Positions 49,505 to 58,467 of a stretch of 64,000 nucleotides of DNA are shown piece by piece. The stretch is from CAVQJU01 sp963729215 (GTDB lineage Bacteria > Acidobacteriota > Vicinamibacteria > Vicinamibacterales > CAVVIG01). Under the pieces are notes generated by a model that worked only from the letters and a program-made list of their open reading frames with translations, ran no database searches and was not told where the DNA came from. Each line of letters starts with the position of its first letter. Position 1 is the first letter of the stretch. The DNA is taken from assembly GCA_963729215.1 (NCBI GenBank), contig CAVSND010000009.1:62001-126000 (forward strand), in the 5' to 3' direction. The position numbers and the translations under genes were made by a program.

Positions 49505-50730
49505 CCGGCCTAGCCGCCTACGCGCCGCTGCTGGCCGCGCTCATCGCGCTCCTCATCGGCCTGACGGTCGGCAAGGCATGGGAACGCTACAAGCTCCGGG
49601 ACGGGAAGTGGATCGACCGCCGCCGCGCCCGCAAGTCGTCGCACTACATCCTCGGTCTGAGCTTCCTCGGCGGCAACCAGATCGACCTGGCGATCGAGGA
49701 ACTGGCGCGCGCGGCAAGCCTTGACGCGGAGGCGCTCGAAGTCCACATGATTCTCGGCAACCTGTACCGGGAAAAGGGCCAGGTCGGGAAAGCGATCACC
49801 GTGCACCAGGGTCTGCTGCAGCGGCCGAACCTGACCAAGCTGGAGCACGCGTACGTCCTGCTCTGTCTCGGACTCGACTACAAGCGCGGGGGCTTCGTCG
49901 ATCGAGCGCTCGAGGCGTTCAATGAAGTGCTGAGGCTCGACGCGACGAACAGCTATGCCCTCGTCAACCTCCAGAAGCTGCACGAGGAACAGCATCAGTG
50001 GACCGACGCGTACGACACGCGGCAGCGCCTGTCCAAATTGACCGACGTGGACAGCGTCTCGAAAAACCAGGCCATTCTGGCGTTTCTCGAAAACGAAATC
50101 GGCCTCGAAGCCATGCGGCGCAAGGATTACCCGGAAGCCATCCGCCGGTTCGAGGGTGCCATCGAGCTGGACGCCCGCGCGGTGCCGGCCTACCTGAATC
50201 TCGGCGACGTGCGGGTCGCGCAGGGTAAGGATCAGGAAGCCGGCGACATCTGGGAGCGCTTGATCGCGGTCGCACCGGACCGGGCTTACCTGGCCTTTGG
50301 CCGGTTGGAGTCGCTCGCCGTCCGCAACGGGGCGCCCGACCGGTTCGCGCATCTCTGCCGCCGCATTATCGAGGAGAACCCCCAGGATTGGCGGGCGCGG
50401 CTCTCTCTCTCCAGACATCTCGCCAGCAGCGGACGCCCGCACGACGCGCTCGACCTGCTCTTCTCGGCGCTCGTGCAGAACCCGCATGCGCTCGGCATCC
50501 ACCAGGCGATCTGGCACGCGCTCGGGCAGCTGCACTACCCTCCTGCGCTCGTCAGCCGCTACAGCGAACTGACCCAGCACGCCGTGTTCTATCTGGATCC
50601 CCACGTCTGCATGCGCTGCCGCTATCGGAGCACGGAGCTCCTCTGGCAGTGCCCGCACTGTCACGATTGGAACACCTTCGTCGAGGAGCGCATCGCGCCG
50701 GCTCAGGACACGACGGAAGTCGAGGCCTAG
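49501..50730 (+). CDS. lapB: TPR protein with C-terminal zinc ribbon (LapB-like)
   Basis: A 409-residue protein. N-terminal membrane anchor (LAAYAPLLAALIALLIGLTV), several TPR helices (YILGLSFLGGNQIDLAIEEL; VHMILGNLYREKGQVGKAIT; RRFEGAIELDARAVPAYLNL). A rubredoxin-like metal site at the end is CMRCRYRSTELLWQCPHCHDW (two Cys pairs). This is the LapB/YciM architecture, the protein that in E. coli regulates LpxC turnover and lipopolysaccharide assembly. Its place after kdsC fits that role. Start ATG 49501 overlaps kdsC. Confidence 0.9.
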   Translation: MTGLAAYAPLLAALIALLIGLTVGKAWERYKLRDGKWIDRRRARKSSHYILGLSFLGGNQIDLAIEELARAASLDAEALEVHMILGNLYREKGQVGKAITVHQGLLQRPNLTKLEHAYVLLCLGLDYKRGGFVDRALEAFNEVLRLDATNSYALVNLQKLHEEQHQWTDAYDTRQRLSKLTDVDSVSKNQAILAFLENEIGLEAMRRKDYPEAIRRFEGAIELDARAVPAYLNLGDVRVAQGKDQEAGDIWERLIAVAPDRAYLAFGRLESLAVRNGAPDRFAHLCRRIIEENPQDWRARLSLSRHLASSGRPHDALDLLFSALVQNPHALGIHQAIWHALGQLHYPPALVSRYSELTQHAVFYLDPHVCMRCRYRSTELLWQCPHCHDWNTFVEERIAPAQDTTEVEA

Positions 50731-50763
50731 CAGGGCGCTGGACTAGAGCGTCTTGCACAATCC

Positions 50764-50820
50764 CGTAGCGGCCGGCTTCAGCCGGCCGGCGTGGCGTCCG
50801 CCTGAAGGCGGACGCTACGG
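50764..50820. repeat. Family A double palindrome ending at the coaE stop
   Basis: GTAGCGGCCGGCTTCAGCCG, then GCCGG, and CGTCCGCCTGAAGGCGGACG, then CTACGG, form two hairpins. GTAGCG and CGCTAC at the ends pair. The coaE TAG (50815-50817) is part of the right arm. Confidence 0.85.
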
Positions 50821-51408
50821 TTTGAGCCTTTCCAGGATCCGCTGAACCTGCGCTTCGGTGTCTTCGAACGTCCCGCTTGTGTCGATCGTGTGCTGCGCCC
50901 GCGCGGCTTTTTCGGCGGCGGGCAATTGCGCCGCAAGGCGCTGCCGTGCATCCGCGTCGGTCATCCCGCGGGCGACAAGCCTCTCCACCTGCATCGCCAC
51001 CGGGCAGACGGTGGCGATAACCGCGTCGAAGTCAGAGGCGCGGCCGGTTTCGAAAAGCAGCGGGATGTCGACGACGGCCAACCGGGGGTTCTCGGTTAAT
51101 TCGAACGCCCGGAGTCCCGCCGTAATCGCGCGATAGACGGCTGGATGGACAATCGCCTCGAGCTCCCGGCGTGCCGCGGCATCCGCGAACACAATCGGCC
51201 CGAGTTTCGCACGGTCGACGGCGCCGTCTCCCGCAAGCACGGCGGGGCCGAATCGAGCCGCGATCGCCTGCGTCGCTTCGGTGCCGGCGGCTTCCACGCC
51301 GTGGGCAAGCGTGTCCGCATCCAGGCAAGGCACGCCACGGCGGCGAAACAGGTCGAGCACGTGGCTCTTACCGGTCGCGATCCCGCCAGTCAGCGCGATC
51401 TTCAGCAT
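50815..51408 (-). CDS. coaE: Dephospho-CoA kinase
   Basis: Last step of CoA synthesis. 197 residues. P-loop LTGGIATGKSHVLDLFRRRG (residues 6-25), VPCLDADTLAHGV, VVDIPLLFETG (substrate loop) and the lid helices VERLVARGMTDADARQRLAA. The C-terminus ERLKP and stop come from the adjacent family A repeat. The gene converges with lapB. ATG 51408. Confidence 0.95.
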   Translation of the reverse strand: MLKIALTGGIATGKSHVLDLFRRRGVPCLDADTLAHGVEAAGTEATQAIAARFGPAVLAGDGAVDRAKLGPIVFADAAARRELEAIVHPAVYRAITAGLRAFELTENPRLAVVDIPLLFETGRASDFDAVIATVCPVAMQVERLVARGMTDADARQRLAAQLPAAEKAARAQHTIDTSGTFEDTEAQVQRILERLKP

Positions 51409-51417
51409 TGTTTGCGG

Positions 51418-52347
51418 TTACATGGACGCGCGGGCTTGCGCGGCAAGCAGCGTGTTCTTCAGCAGCAGCGCGATCGTCAGCGGACCGACTCCGCCGGGCA
51501 CCGGCGACAGCGCGCCCGCGACCTCCGCCACGTCGGGATGAACATCCCCGACAACCAGCTGGCCGCGGCGTTCGAAGGCCTCGCGGCGCTTCGAACCCGC
51601 CGGGAAAAGACGTTCGATCACCGCCCGATCGCTGACTGGCGTCGTCCCGACATCGACAACAACCGCGCCGGGCTTGATGAAGTCGCGCGTCACGAATCCC
51701 GGACGTCCGATCGCCGCCACCACGATATCCGCCTCGGCCACCACGCGCGCCAGGTTCGGCGTACGCGAGTGACAGACGGTGACGGTCGCGTGCCGGTGCA
51801 ACAACAGCAGGGCCATCGGCTTGCCGACGATATCGCTGCGGCCGATCACGGCGGCCCGGGTCCCCGCGATCGGTATCTGCGACCGCTCGAGCAGCTCGAT
51901 GACGCCTGAAGGCGTGCAGGCGACGAGCGTCGCGCGGTTCTGCACGAGCCGGCCAACGTTGATGGGATGGAATCCGTCCACGTCCTTGTCGGCGCGAACG
52001 GCATCGAACACCCGGCGCTCGGCGTCAGCGCCCATCGCGTCCGGCAGGGGCGACTGAACCAGGATGCCGTCGCACGCGTCGCTTTCGTTCAGGCGATCGA
52101 CGACCGTCATGAGGTCCGCGAGCGAGGCGGTCGCCGGCAGCCGGTGAAGGTCCGCGCGCAGGCCCGCTTCGCCCGCGGACTTCAGCTTGCTCGCCACGTA
52201 CACTTCGGATGCGGGATCGTTTCCGACCAGCACGATGCCCAGGCCGGGCGGACGTCCCATCTTCGAGGTGAAGCCGGCAACGGCAGGCGCCACCTCCGCG
52301 CGAATCGCCGTCGCTACCGCCACGCCGTCCAGTAATCGAGCTGCCAT
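51418..52347 (-). CDS. folD: Bifunctional methylene-THF dehydrogenase / methenyl-THF cyclohydrolase
   Basis: One-carbon folate enzyme, 309 residues. Conserved YVASKLKSAGEAGL (catalytic Lys and Tyr), ILVQSPLPDA, GFHPINVGRL, NAD(P) motif VIGRSDIVGKPMALLLLHRH, and the C-terminal VVGDVHPDV...SPVPGGVGPLTIALLLKN. Start MAARLLDGVAVATAIRAEVA at ATG 52347. 9 bp from coaE, likely cotranscribed. Confidence 0.96.
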   Translation of the reverse strand: MAARLLDGVAVATAIRAEVAPAVAGFTSKMGRPPGLGIVLVGNDPASEVYVASKLKSAGEAGLRADLHRLPATASLADLMTVVDRLNESDACDGILVQSPLPDAMGADAERRVFDAVRADKDVDGFHPINVGRLVQNRATLVACTPSGVIELLERSQIPIAGTRAAVIGRSDIVGKPMALLLLHRHATVTVCHSRTPNLARVVAEADIVVAAIGRPGFVTRDFIKPGAVVVDVGTTPVSDRAVIERLFPAGSKRREAFERRGQLVVGDVHPDVAEVAGALSPVPGGVGPLTIALLLKNTLLAAQARASM

Positions 52348-52519
52348 GTCCTCCGGCCTCCGTTCCGAGTCGCCTTGGCTAATCGGGCCGGTTGAGGACC
52401 ACGATCGCGTCACCGCCGCCGATAATCATGAAAGGTTCGGGATCGACTGCCATCTGCACTGCGCTGAATAGGGCACGACGATACGAAGATCGCCGCGGCG
52501 CCGGAGGGCTCGCGACAGC
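52348..52519. other. Gap between folD and the permease gene
   Basis: The 172-bp gap contains no repeat family that I recognise and no clear terminator. A minus-strand frame ends here with MAVDPEPFMIIGGGDAIVVL and NRPD (stop 52379-52381), but it has no ribosome site and is short, so I do not call it. Confidence 0.5.
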
Positions 52520-54046
52520 TCAGCGGCGACGGGCGCCTCCGGCCTGAACCGTTGCCGTCTCGCGTAGCAAGCGCAAATGGCTGCGCTTATAGCTGTAGGA
52601 AAAATAGATGACGAATCCCAGCAGCATCCAGGCAAGAAGCCGGTACCAGTTTTCCACGGGCAGCGAGAACATCAGCATGAGACAGCTGAGGATCCCGAGA
52701 ATCGGAACCGCCGGGTACAGCGGCGCGCGAAACGGCCGCTTCGCATCGGGATTGGTCCGGCGCATGATGAGCACCGCCGCGCAGACGATCAGGAACGCGA
52801 ACAGCGTCCCGATGTTGGCGAGGTGGAGCAGCGCGTCGATGGGCAGAAAGCCCGTCATCGTGGCCACGAACACGCCGATCAGGATCGTCGACTTCCACGG
52901 CGTGCGGAACCTGGGGTGAACATCGCCGAAGAACCTCGGAGGGACCATCCCGTCCCGTGCCATGGCCAGAAACACGCGCGGGGCGGACAGCATCAGCACC
53001 AGCAGCACCGACGTGATGCCGGCGACACCGGCCGCGGCGATGATGAATTCGGCCCACGGCAATCCGGCCTGCTTGAACGCATCGGATACGCCGGCGTCGA
53101 CGCTCAGCTGGTCGTAACGCACCATCCCGGTCAGTACGGCCACGACGGCGATGTACAGGACCGTGCAGAGCAGCAGCGACGCGATGATGCCGATCGGAAC
53201 GTCACGCGTCGGGTTCTTCGCTTCCTCCGCGTGCGTGGACACCGAGTCGAATCCAATGTAGGCAAAAAAGATGATCGCGGCGCCCGCGAGCATACCGACC
53301 GGCTGCCCGCCGCCGTTGACCTGGCCCATCAGCGGCTGACCGAAGAAGCTGAGGCCGGACATGCCGTAGGGCGCAAACGGCGACCAGTTGGCCGGATTGA
53401 TGTAGAAGGCTCCCACGAGAATCACAAACAGGACGACGGTCACCTTCAGGAACACCATCGTCGTGTTGAACCCGGCGCTCTCCTGGATACCCTTGACGAG
53501 CACGGCCGTCACGAGCGCGACGATCAGGATCGCCGGAAGGTTCACGATGCCGGCGGTCTGCACGAAGTGCCCTGCCGTCGTGTCGTAGATGATGGGCGGG
53601 CCGGCCAGCGCCGCCGGCAGGTGGATCCCGAACTTCGCGAGCACGCTCTGAAAATATCCGGACCAGCCGTTCGCCACGGTTGCCGATCCGACCGCGTACT
53701 CCAGGATCAGATCCCAGCCGATGATCCAGGCGAACAACTCGCCCAGCGTGGCATACGCATAGGTGTACGCCGATCCCGCCACCGGCACCATGGACGCAAA
53801 TTCCGCGTAGCACAGCGCGGCAAAAATGCAGGTCACGCCGGCGACGACGTATGAGAGCATCAGCGCGGGTCCGGCGACGTTGCGGGCGGCGGCGCCCGTT
53901 GCGACGAAAATGCCGGCGCCGATGATCGCGCCGACGCCCAGGCTGGTCAGCTGGATGGGACCGAGCACGCGCCGCAGCCGATCCTCCCCTTTCATCTCTT
54001 CGAGGAGCTGGCTGAGCGGCTTCGTGGCGAACAGTTGATGTCTCAT
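52520..54046 (-). CDS. APC-superfamily amino acid permease
   Basis: A 508-residue permease with about 12 membrane segments. It begins MRHQLFATKPLSQLLEEMKG, with the first helix VGAIIGAGIFVATGAAARN, the APC signature GxGxGxF-like loop. Later: FAALCYAEFASMVPVAGSAY, FFAYIGFDSVSTHAEEAKNP (conserved GFD...EE helix) and APRVFLAMARDGMVPPRFFG. It resembles the YfnA/cationic amino acid group. The transported substrate is unknown. 25 bp from thiE. Confidence 0.9.
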   Translation of the reverse strand: MRHQLFATKPLSQLLEEMKGEDRLRRVLGPIQLTSLGVGAIIGAGIFVATGAAARNVAGPALMLSYVVAGVTCIFAALCYAEFASMVPVAGSAYTYAYATLGELFAWIIGWDLILEYAVGSATVANGWSGYFQSVLAKFGIHLPAALAGPPIIYDTTAGHFVQTAGIVNLPAILIVALVTAVLVKGIQESAGFNTTMVFLKVTVVLFVILVGAFYINPANWSPFAPYGMSGLSFFGQPLMGQVNGGGQPVGMLAGAAIIFFAYIGFDSVSTHAEEAKNPTRDVPIGIIASLLLCTVLYIAVVAVLTGMVRYDQLSVDAGVSDAFKQAGLPWAEFIIAAAGVAGITSVLLVLMLSAPRVFLAMARDGMVPPRFFGDVHPRFRTPWKSTILIGVFVATMTGFLPIDALLHLANIGTLFAFLIVCAAVLIMRRTNPDAKRPFRAPLYPAVPILGILSCLMLMFSLPVENWYRLLAWMLLGFVIYFSYSYKRSHLRLLRETATVQAGGARRR

Positions 54047-54071
54047 CGAATTCCTCGCGAATTATACCTGC

Positions 54072-54782
54072 TCATCCACCGAGACGCTCGATATAGGCCC
54101 GCACTCGCGCTTCCGGGTCGCCGCTGGCGAGAAGATCCGTGATGACGGCCACCGCCGTCGCGCCGGCGCCGAGAACCGCCGCAGCGGTGTCCAGCGTGAT
54201 GCCGCCAATGGCGACGACGCCGAGCGTCCGATCCAGATCGGATGACGACGCGCGCGCCACCGCCGCTGCCGCGTATCGCACGCTTTCAAGACCGACGGCC
54301 GTGTACCCCGTCTGCTTCGTACTCGTCCCGAAGACCGGGCCAATCGCGATGTAGTTCACCGGCTGCACGACAGCTGCGTCGATTTGGGTTTCGGTGTGCG
54401 TGGAAAGGCCAACTACCGCGTCCGGCCCGACGACGGTTCTTGCCGCGGCTGGCGTGAGATCGTCCTGTCCGACGTGAACGCCCGCGGCGCCGGAGAGCCT
54501 CGCCACGTCGGCGCGATCGTTCACGATCAACCTGGCCCCGTTCGCGCGTGCAAGGTCCTGGAGCCGCGTCGCCGCTTCGAGAAACGCGCCGCCGGAGAGC
54601 GTTTTCGCCCGCAGTTGCAGCCACCGGGCGCCACCGGCCATGCATGCCTCGCCCAGATCAGCGAGCGCCCAGCCGGCCCGAACGGCCACGTCGGCGTCAA
54701 GGATGGCGTAAAGACCGGCGACGCGTGGCTCGTGGCTCGTGACTCGGGGTCCGTGATTCGTGGCGGCGGACTCTCGGCTCAG
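54072..54782 (-). CDS. thiE: Thiamine-phosphate synthase
   Basis: Joins HMP-PP and THZ-P to thiamine phosphate. TIM barrel with LYAILDADVAV as first strand, WLQLRAKTLSGGAFLEAATR, LIVNDRADVARLSGAAGVHVGQDDL, VNYIAIGPVFGTSTKQTGY, and VVAIGGITLDTAAAVLGAGA. The first strand lies upstream of the GTG at 54689, so translation must begin earlier. The frame has no ATG; a CTG at 54782 would overlap the accC stop as CTGA and yield a 25-residue extension made by a family C repeat. The start is uncertain. Confidence 0.8.
   Translation of the reverse strand: MSRESAATNHGPRVTSHEPRVAGLYAILDADVAVRAGWALADLGEACMAGGARWLQLRAKTLSGGAFLEAATRLQDLARANGARLIVNDRADVARLSGAAGVHVGQDDLTPAAARTVVGPDAVVGLSTHTETQIDAAVVQPVNYIAIGPVFGTSTKQTGYTAVGLESVRYAAAAVARASSSDLDRTLGVVAIGGITLDTAAAVLGAGATAVAVITDLLASGDPEARVRAYIERLGG
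54721..54771. repeat. Family C repeat at the thiE start
   Basis: ACGCGTGGCTCGTGGCTCGT, then GACTCGGGGTCCGTGATTCG. On the minus strand it reads TNHGPRVTSHEPRVAG in the thiE frame. Same family as 4163 and 10468. Confidence 0.74.
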
Positions 54783-56149
54783 ACCGCCTCAGCGAGGCGG
54801 CCCTGGGGAGGGCGATTCAGGAAGCGCTCCATGAACGACGTGCTCAGCTTGCCGGCGATGAAGTCCGGCTCGGCCAGAATCTTCAGATGCATCGGAATGT
54901 TGGTCTTGATGCCCTCGATGACCGTCATCTCGAGCGTCCGCTTCATGCGCGCCACCGCTTCCTGCCGGTCGCGGCCGTGCACGATGATCTTGGCAATCAT
55001 CGAATCGTAGTGCGGCGAGATCGTGCATTCAGAATGCGCGAACGTCTCGACGCGCACGCCCGGGCCGCCGGGCACGCTGAAGACGTGAATCACGCCGGGC
55101 GAGGGCACGAAGGTGTCGGGGTCCTCGGCGTTGATTCGACACTCGATCGAATGGCCGGTGAACGTGACCTCGCTCTGCTTGAACGACAGCCGGCCGCCCG
55201 CGGCGATTCGGATCTGCTCCTTGACGATGTCGATGCCGGTCACCATTTCCGTGACGGGATGTTCAACCTGCAGCCGCGTGTTGGCTTCCATGAAATAGAA
55301 GCGGCCGGACGGATCCATCAGGAACTCGAACGTCCCGGCGTTGGTGTAATGGACGGCCTTTGCGGCGTCGATCACGATCGCGCCCATCTTGCGGCGTACT
55401 TTCTCGCTGAGCGCGGGAGACGGCGATTCCTCGATCAGTTTCTGGTGACGGCGCTGAATCGAGCACTCGCGTTCGCCGAGGTGGACGACCGCGCCGTGCT
55501 GATCGCCCAGGATCTGAAACTCGATGTGGCGGGGCGACTCGACGTACTTTTCGATATATACGTCCCCGACGCCGAAAGCCGCTTCCGCTTCGCGCTGCGC
55601 CGTCTTGAACGCGTGCGGCAATTCCGACGGGATCTTGACGACGCGCATGCCGCGTCCGCCGCCGCCGGCCGTCGCTTTGATAATGACCGGGTAGCCGATC
55701 TCTTTCGCGATCTTGAGCGCCTTGTCCTCGCTTTCGATCGGGCCTTCGCTGCCTGGCAGAATCGGCACGCCGGCCTTGCGCATCACGCGCCGGGCGCGCG
55801 CCTTGTCGGCCATCAGCCGGATGACCTGCGGGTCGGGGCCAATGAATTTGATGTGGCAGGCGGCGCAGACCTCGGCCAGATACGCGCTTTCCGACAGGAA
55901 GCCATACCCCGGGTGAATCGCATCGGCGCCCGTTACCTCGGCCGCGCTGATCACGGCGGGCACGTTGAGGTAGCTGTCCGCGCTCCGCGCCGGCCCGATG
56001 CACACATCCTCGTCGGCGAACCGCACGTGCAGCGAGTTCTCATCGGCCTCGGAATAGACCGCAACCGTCTTGATGCCGAGTTCCCGGCACGCAAAGATCA
56101 CGCGCAGTGCGACTTCTCCGCGATTCGCGATCAGAATTTTCTTGAACAT
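54779..56149 (-). CDS. accC: Biotin carboxylase subunit of acetyl-CoA carboxylase
   Basis: ATP-grasp enzyme that carboxylates biotin on AccB. 456 residues. Start MFKKILIANRGEVALRVIFA; IHPGYGFLSESAYLAEVC; Gly-rich loop IIKATAGGGGRGMRVV; HIEFQILGDQHGAVVHLGER; catalytic segment MEANTRLQVEHPVTEMVTG. Two genes after pepP and 24 bp after accB. accA and accD are not in this window. Confidence 0.97.
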   Translation of the reverse strand: MFKKILIANRGEVALRVIFACRELGIKTVAVYSEADENSLHVRFADEDVCIGPARSADSYLNVPAVISAAEVTGADAIHPGYGFLSESAYLAEVCAACHIKFIGPDPQVIRLMADKARARRVMRKAGVPILPGSEGPIESEDKALKIAKEIGYPVIIKATAGGGGRGMRVVKIPSELPHAFKTAQREAEAAFGVGDVYIEKYVESPRHIEFQILGDQHGAVVHLGERECSIQRRHQKLIEESPSPALSEKVRRKMGAIVIDAAKAVHYTNAGTFEFLMDPSGRFYFMEANTRLQVEHPVTEMVTGIDIVKEQIRIAAGGRLSFKQSEVTFTGHSIECRINAEDPDTFVPSPGVIHVFSVPGGPGVRVETFAHSECTISPHYDSMIAKIIVHGRDRQEAVARMKRTLEMTVIEGIKTNIPMHLKILAEPDFIAGKLSTSFMERFLNRPPQGRLAEAV

Positions 56150-56173
56150 GTGTCGGTTACAGCACTCCGTGTG

Positions 56174-56689
56174 TCATGTCGTCCTGATGGCAAACAACCG
56201 CTCGCCGTACTGGACCGGCTGCCCGTTCTCCACGTAGACGTTCACGATCTCTCCGTCGTACTCCGAATCGATCTCGTTCATGAGCTTCATCGCTTCGATG
56301 ATGCAGAGGACCTGCCCCTTCTTCACCGTGGCCCCGATTTCCACGAACGCCGGCGCTGCGGGCTCGGACGAACGATAGAACGTGCCGACAATCGGCGACT
56401 TCACAACCGCCAGTTCGATCTCGGCTTCGGCGGCGGGCAAACCCGCTGAGCCCTGGCCTTCGGGCTGACCGGACGCCGGCGTCCCCGGCGCGGAACCCAC
56501 GCCCGGTGATCCGAGGGCATGCGCCGCAGCGGCGACCACAGACGCCGCGCCGCCGGCGTGAGACGGCGCCACAGGCGTCGCCGCTTCCTTTCGAAGCCGG
56601 AGCCGCAGACCCTCGTGCTCGATTTCGAACTCCGAAAGCCCGTTTTCGCGCATCAGCGCGAGGATTTCCCTGACGTCGTCGAGATTCAC
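56174..56689 (-). CDS. accB: Biotin carboxyl carrier protein
   Basis: A 171-residue carrier. N-terminal helix VREILALMRENGLSEFEIEH, a Pro/Ala/Gly-rich linker (about residues 40-92) and a biotinyl domain with IIEAMKLMNEIDSEYDGEIV, where the Lys in EAMKLM is biotinylated. Its ATG overlaps the pepP stop by 4 bp, so the two are translationally coupled. Confidence 0.97.
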   Translation of the reverse strand: MNLDDVREILALMRENGLSEFEIEHEGLRLRLRKEAATPVAPSHAGGAASVVAAAAHALGSPGVGSAPGTPASGQPEGQGSAGLPAAEAEIELAVVKSPIVGTFYRSSEPAAPAFVEIGATVKKGQVLCIIEAMKLMNEIDSEYDGEIVNVYVENGQPVQYGERLFAIRTT

Positions 56690-57834
56690 AGTTCCAATAG
56701 GTGTGTTGTCACGTTCGTGAGCACATCAACGCCGTGGTCCGTGACCAGCACGTCGTCTTCGATTCGAACCCCGCCCCAGCCCGGAAAATATGCGCCTGGC
56801 TCAATCGTGAACACCATTCCGGCCGCCAGTTCCCGGTCGCCGTCATCGCCCGGCACGTCCGACGTCGGCCGCGTGATGCGAGGGTCCTCGTGGATATCGA
56901 TCCCGAGGCCGTGTCCGGTTCCGTGACCGAACGCCTCCCCCATTCCCCGGGCGGTCAGCCAATCCCGAGCCGCCGCGTCGACCGCGAACCGCGACGTTCC
57001 CGGCTCGACGGTTCGAATGGCCCGGTCGTGGGCCTCGAGCACGGCAGCATGGACCTCCCGGGCCCGGTCATCCGCCCGGCCGACCGAAACCGTCCGGGTG
57101 AGGTCGACGCAGTATGAGTCGTAGACGCCACCGAAGTCCAGCACTACGAGGTCATGTTCGCTTAATCTTCGCTCCCCGGGCGTCGCGTGAGGGAGCGCCG
57201 CCCGCGGACCGCTCGCCACAATCGTGTCGAACGCAGGCCGCTCGAACCCCGCACTCCGAATCCGGTTATCGATCGCCAGCGCGACGTCCCGCTCGGTACG
57301 GCCATGCACGATGTCCTCGAACACCCCGCGAGCCACTTCCGACAGCAGGCTCGCCGCTTTCCGAAGAGTCTCGATTTCGTCGGCGTCCTTCCTGACCCGG
57401 ATCCGCTCGACCAGCTGCTCGGTTGGGACGAGCGCTGGCGTCGTCCGGCCATCGCGGCCGAATGCGGCCACAAGCCAATCACGACGGCTCACGGTCATGT
57501 TTGCGGCTTCGAAGCCGAGACGGTCCAGCCCGAGTGAACCGACCAGCCTGACCAGCGTCGGGTCGTAGGCCCCATCGACTACGGTGAGGTCCAGGTCCGG
57601 ACATGCATGTGGGGTCTGCTGCAGGCTCTCGAGCGCGGTCACGTACCGGAAATCCGTGACGAAATGGATCCGGTCGGGTGTGACGACAACGATCGCGGCG
57701 CTGCCCGTGAAATTCGTGAGGTACAGGATGTTCGAGCGTGTGGTCACGACGAGCGCGTCAACCTGGCGACGCGCCGCGGCCTCCCGGACCAGCTGATGCC
57801 GACGCTTAAGCGTGGCGCTCGACGCGCGAGGCAT
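56686..57834 (-). CDS. pepP: Xaa-Pro aminopeptidase / creatinase-family metallopeptidase
   Basis: A 382-residue M24B peptidase. N-terminal creatinase-like domain, C-terminal pita-bread domain. Metal ligands are seen in VVLDFGGVYDSYCVDLTRTV (two Asp), FGHGTGHGLGIDIHEDP (His), TIEPGAYFPGWGGVRIEDDVLV (two Glu). In many bacteria it directly precedes accB (as yqhT or pepQ), as here. The start overlaps the TPR gene by 29 bp. Confidence 0.93.
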   Translation of the reverse strand: MPRASSATLKRRHQLVREAAARRQVDALVVTTRSNILYLTNFTGSAAIVVVTPDRIHFVTDFRYVTALESLQQTPHACPDLDLTVVDGAYDPTLVRLVGSLGLDRLGFEAANMTVSRRDWLVAAFGRDGRTTPALVPTEQLVERIRVRKDADEIETLRKAASLLSEVARGVFEDIVHGRTERDVALAIDNRIRSAGFERPAFDTIVASGPRAALPHATPGERRLSEHDLVVLDFGGVYDSYCVDLTRTVSVGRADDRAREVHAAVLEAHDRAIRTVEPGTSRFAVDAAARDWLTARGMGEAFGHGTGHGLGIDIHEDPRITRPTSDVPGDDGDRELAAGMVFTIEPGAYFPGWGGVRIEDDVLVTDHGVDVLTNVTTHLLEL

Positions 57835-58462
57835 GAATCGCCTGGAGCCACAGCTCCAGTGCGGCGACGATGCGCACGGCCCGAGTACGTGCGGAGTCGG
57901 CGGCAGCGTCCCTGGAGGAATTGAACAGCGGCGGAGGGTCCGGCTCCCCGTCCGCGGGGCTGCCAGCCTGGGGTTCGGCAGCTGGCGGCTGAACGAAGAG
58001 CTCGGAGGTCGCCTGTTCGAATGAGAGTTCTTCGTCCGGCTCCGGCGTCGTTGGCTCGAGCTGTGCGGTCAGGTCGCTGACCGTCTGCTCCAGATCCGGA
58101 TCGTTCCTGGCCAGCGCCAGCGCCGCTCGATACTGAGCCAGCGCTTCGGCCAGCGAGCCACGCCGGTGGTGGATTTCGGCAAGGCCCCGGATGGCGGCCA
58201 GGTTCTCGGCCGCGCTCTTCAGGACGCGTTCGAGCTCCACTTGCGCCTCTTCGAGCTGCTGCAGCTCGATCAGCGCGCGTCCGAGAGTGACCCGCGCCGA
58301 AAGATACCCGGGGTGAATGGTCAGGCCGGCACGGCAGACGTCCACGGCCTCCTGAAGCTGGCCGGCGCGGCGGTATTCCTCGGCCAGCTGCGCGAACGCA
58401 ATCGACGACGGGTCCTGCTGGACCCGTCGTCGCAGATCTTCCAGTCGTGAATTGTCGGCCAT
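57806..58462 (-). CDS. TPR-repeat protein
   Basis: A 218-residue cytoplasmic protein without signal peptide. It has about three TPR units: LEDLRRRVQQDPSSIAFAQL, EYRRAGQLQEAVDVCRAGLT and VTLGRALIELQQLEEAQVEL, plus IRGLAEIHHRRGSLAEALAQ. A Pro/Glu-rich linker and a C-terminal helix of unknown role (IVAALELWLQAIHASRVERH) follow. It sits between the PKD lipoprotein and pepP in the pil transcript direction. The function is not recognised. Confidence 0.75.
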   Translation of the reverse strand: MADNSRLEDLRRRVQQDPSSIAFAQLAEEYRRAGQLQEAVDVCRAGLTIHPGYLSARVTLGRALIELQQLEEAQVELERVLKSAAENLAAIRGLAEIHHRRGSLAEALAQYRAALALARNDPDLEQTVSDLTAQLEPTTPEPDEELSFEQATSELFVQPPAAEPQAGSPADGEPDPPPLFNSSRDAAADSARTRAVRIVAALELWLQAIHASRVERHA

Positions 58463-58467
58463 CAGGT

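Noticed and set aside
52379..52450. Short minus-strand frame ending MIIGGGDAIVVLNRPD
   Set aside because: About 24 codons from its ATG, no ribosome site and no recognised family; possibly a gene remnant but not supportable.
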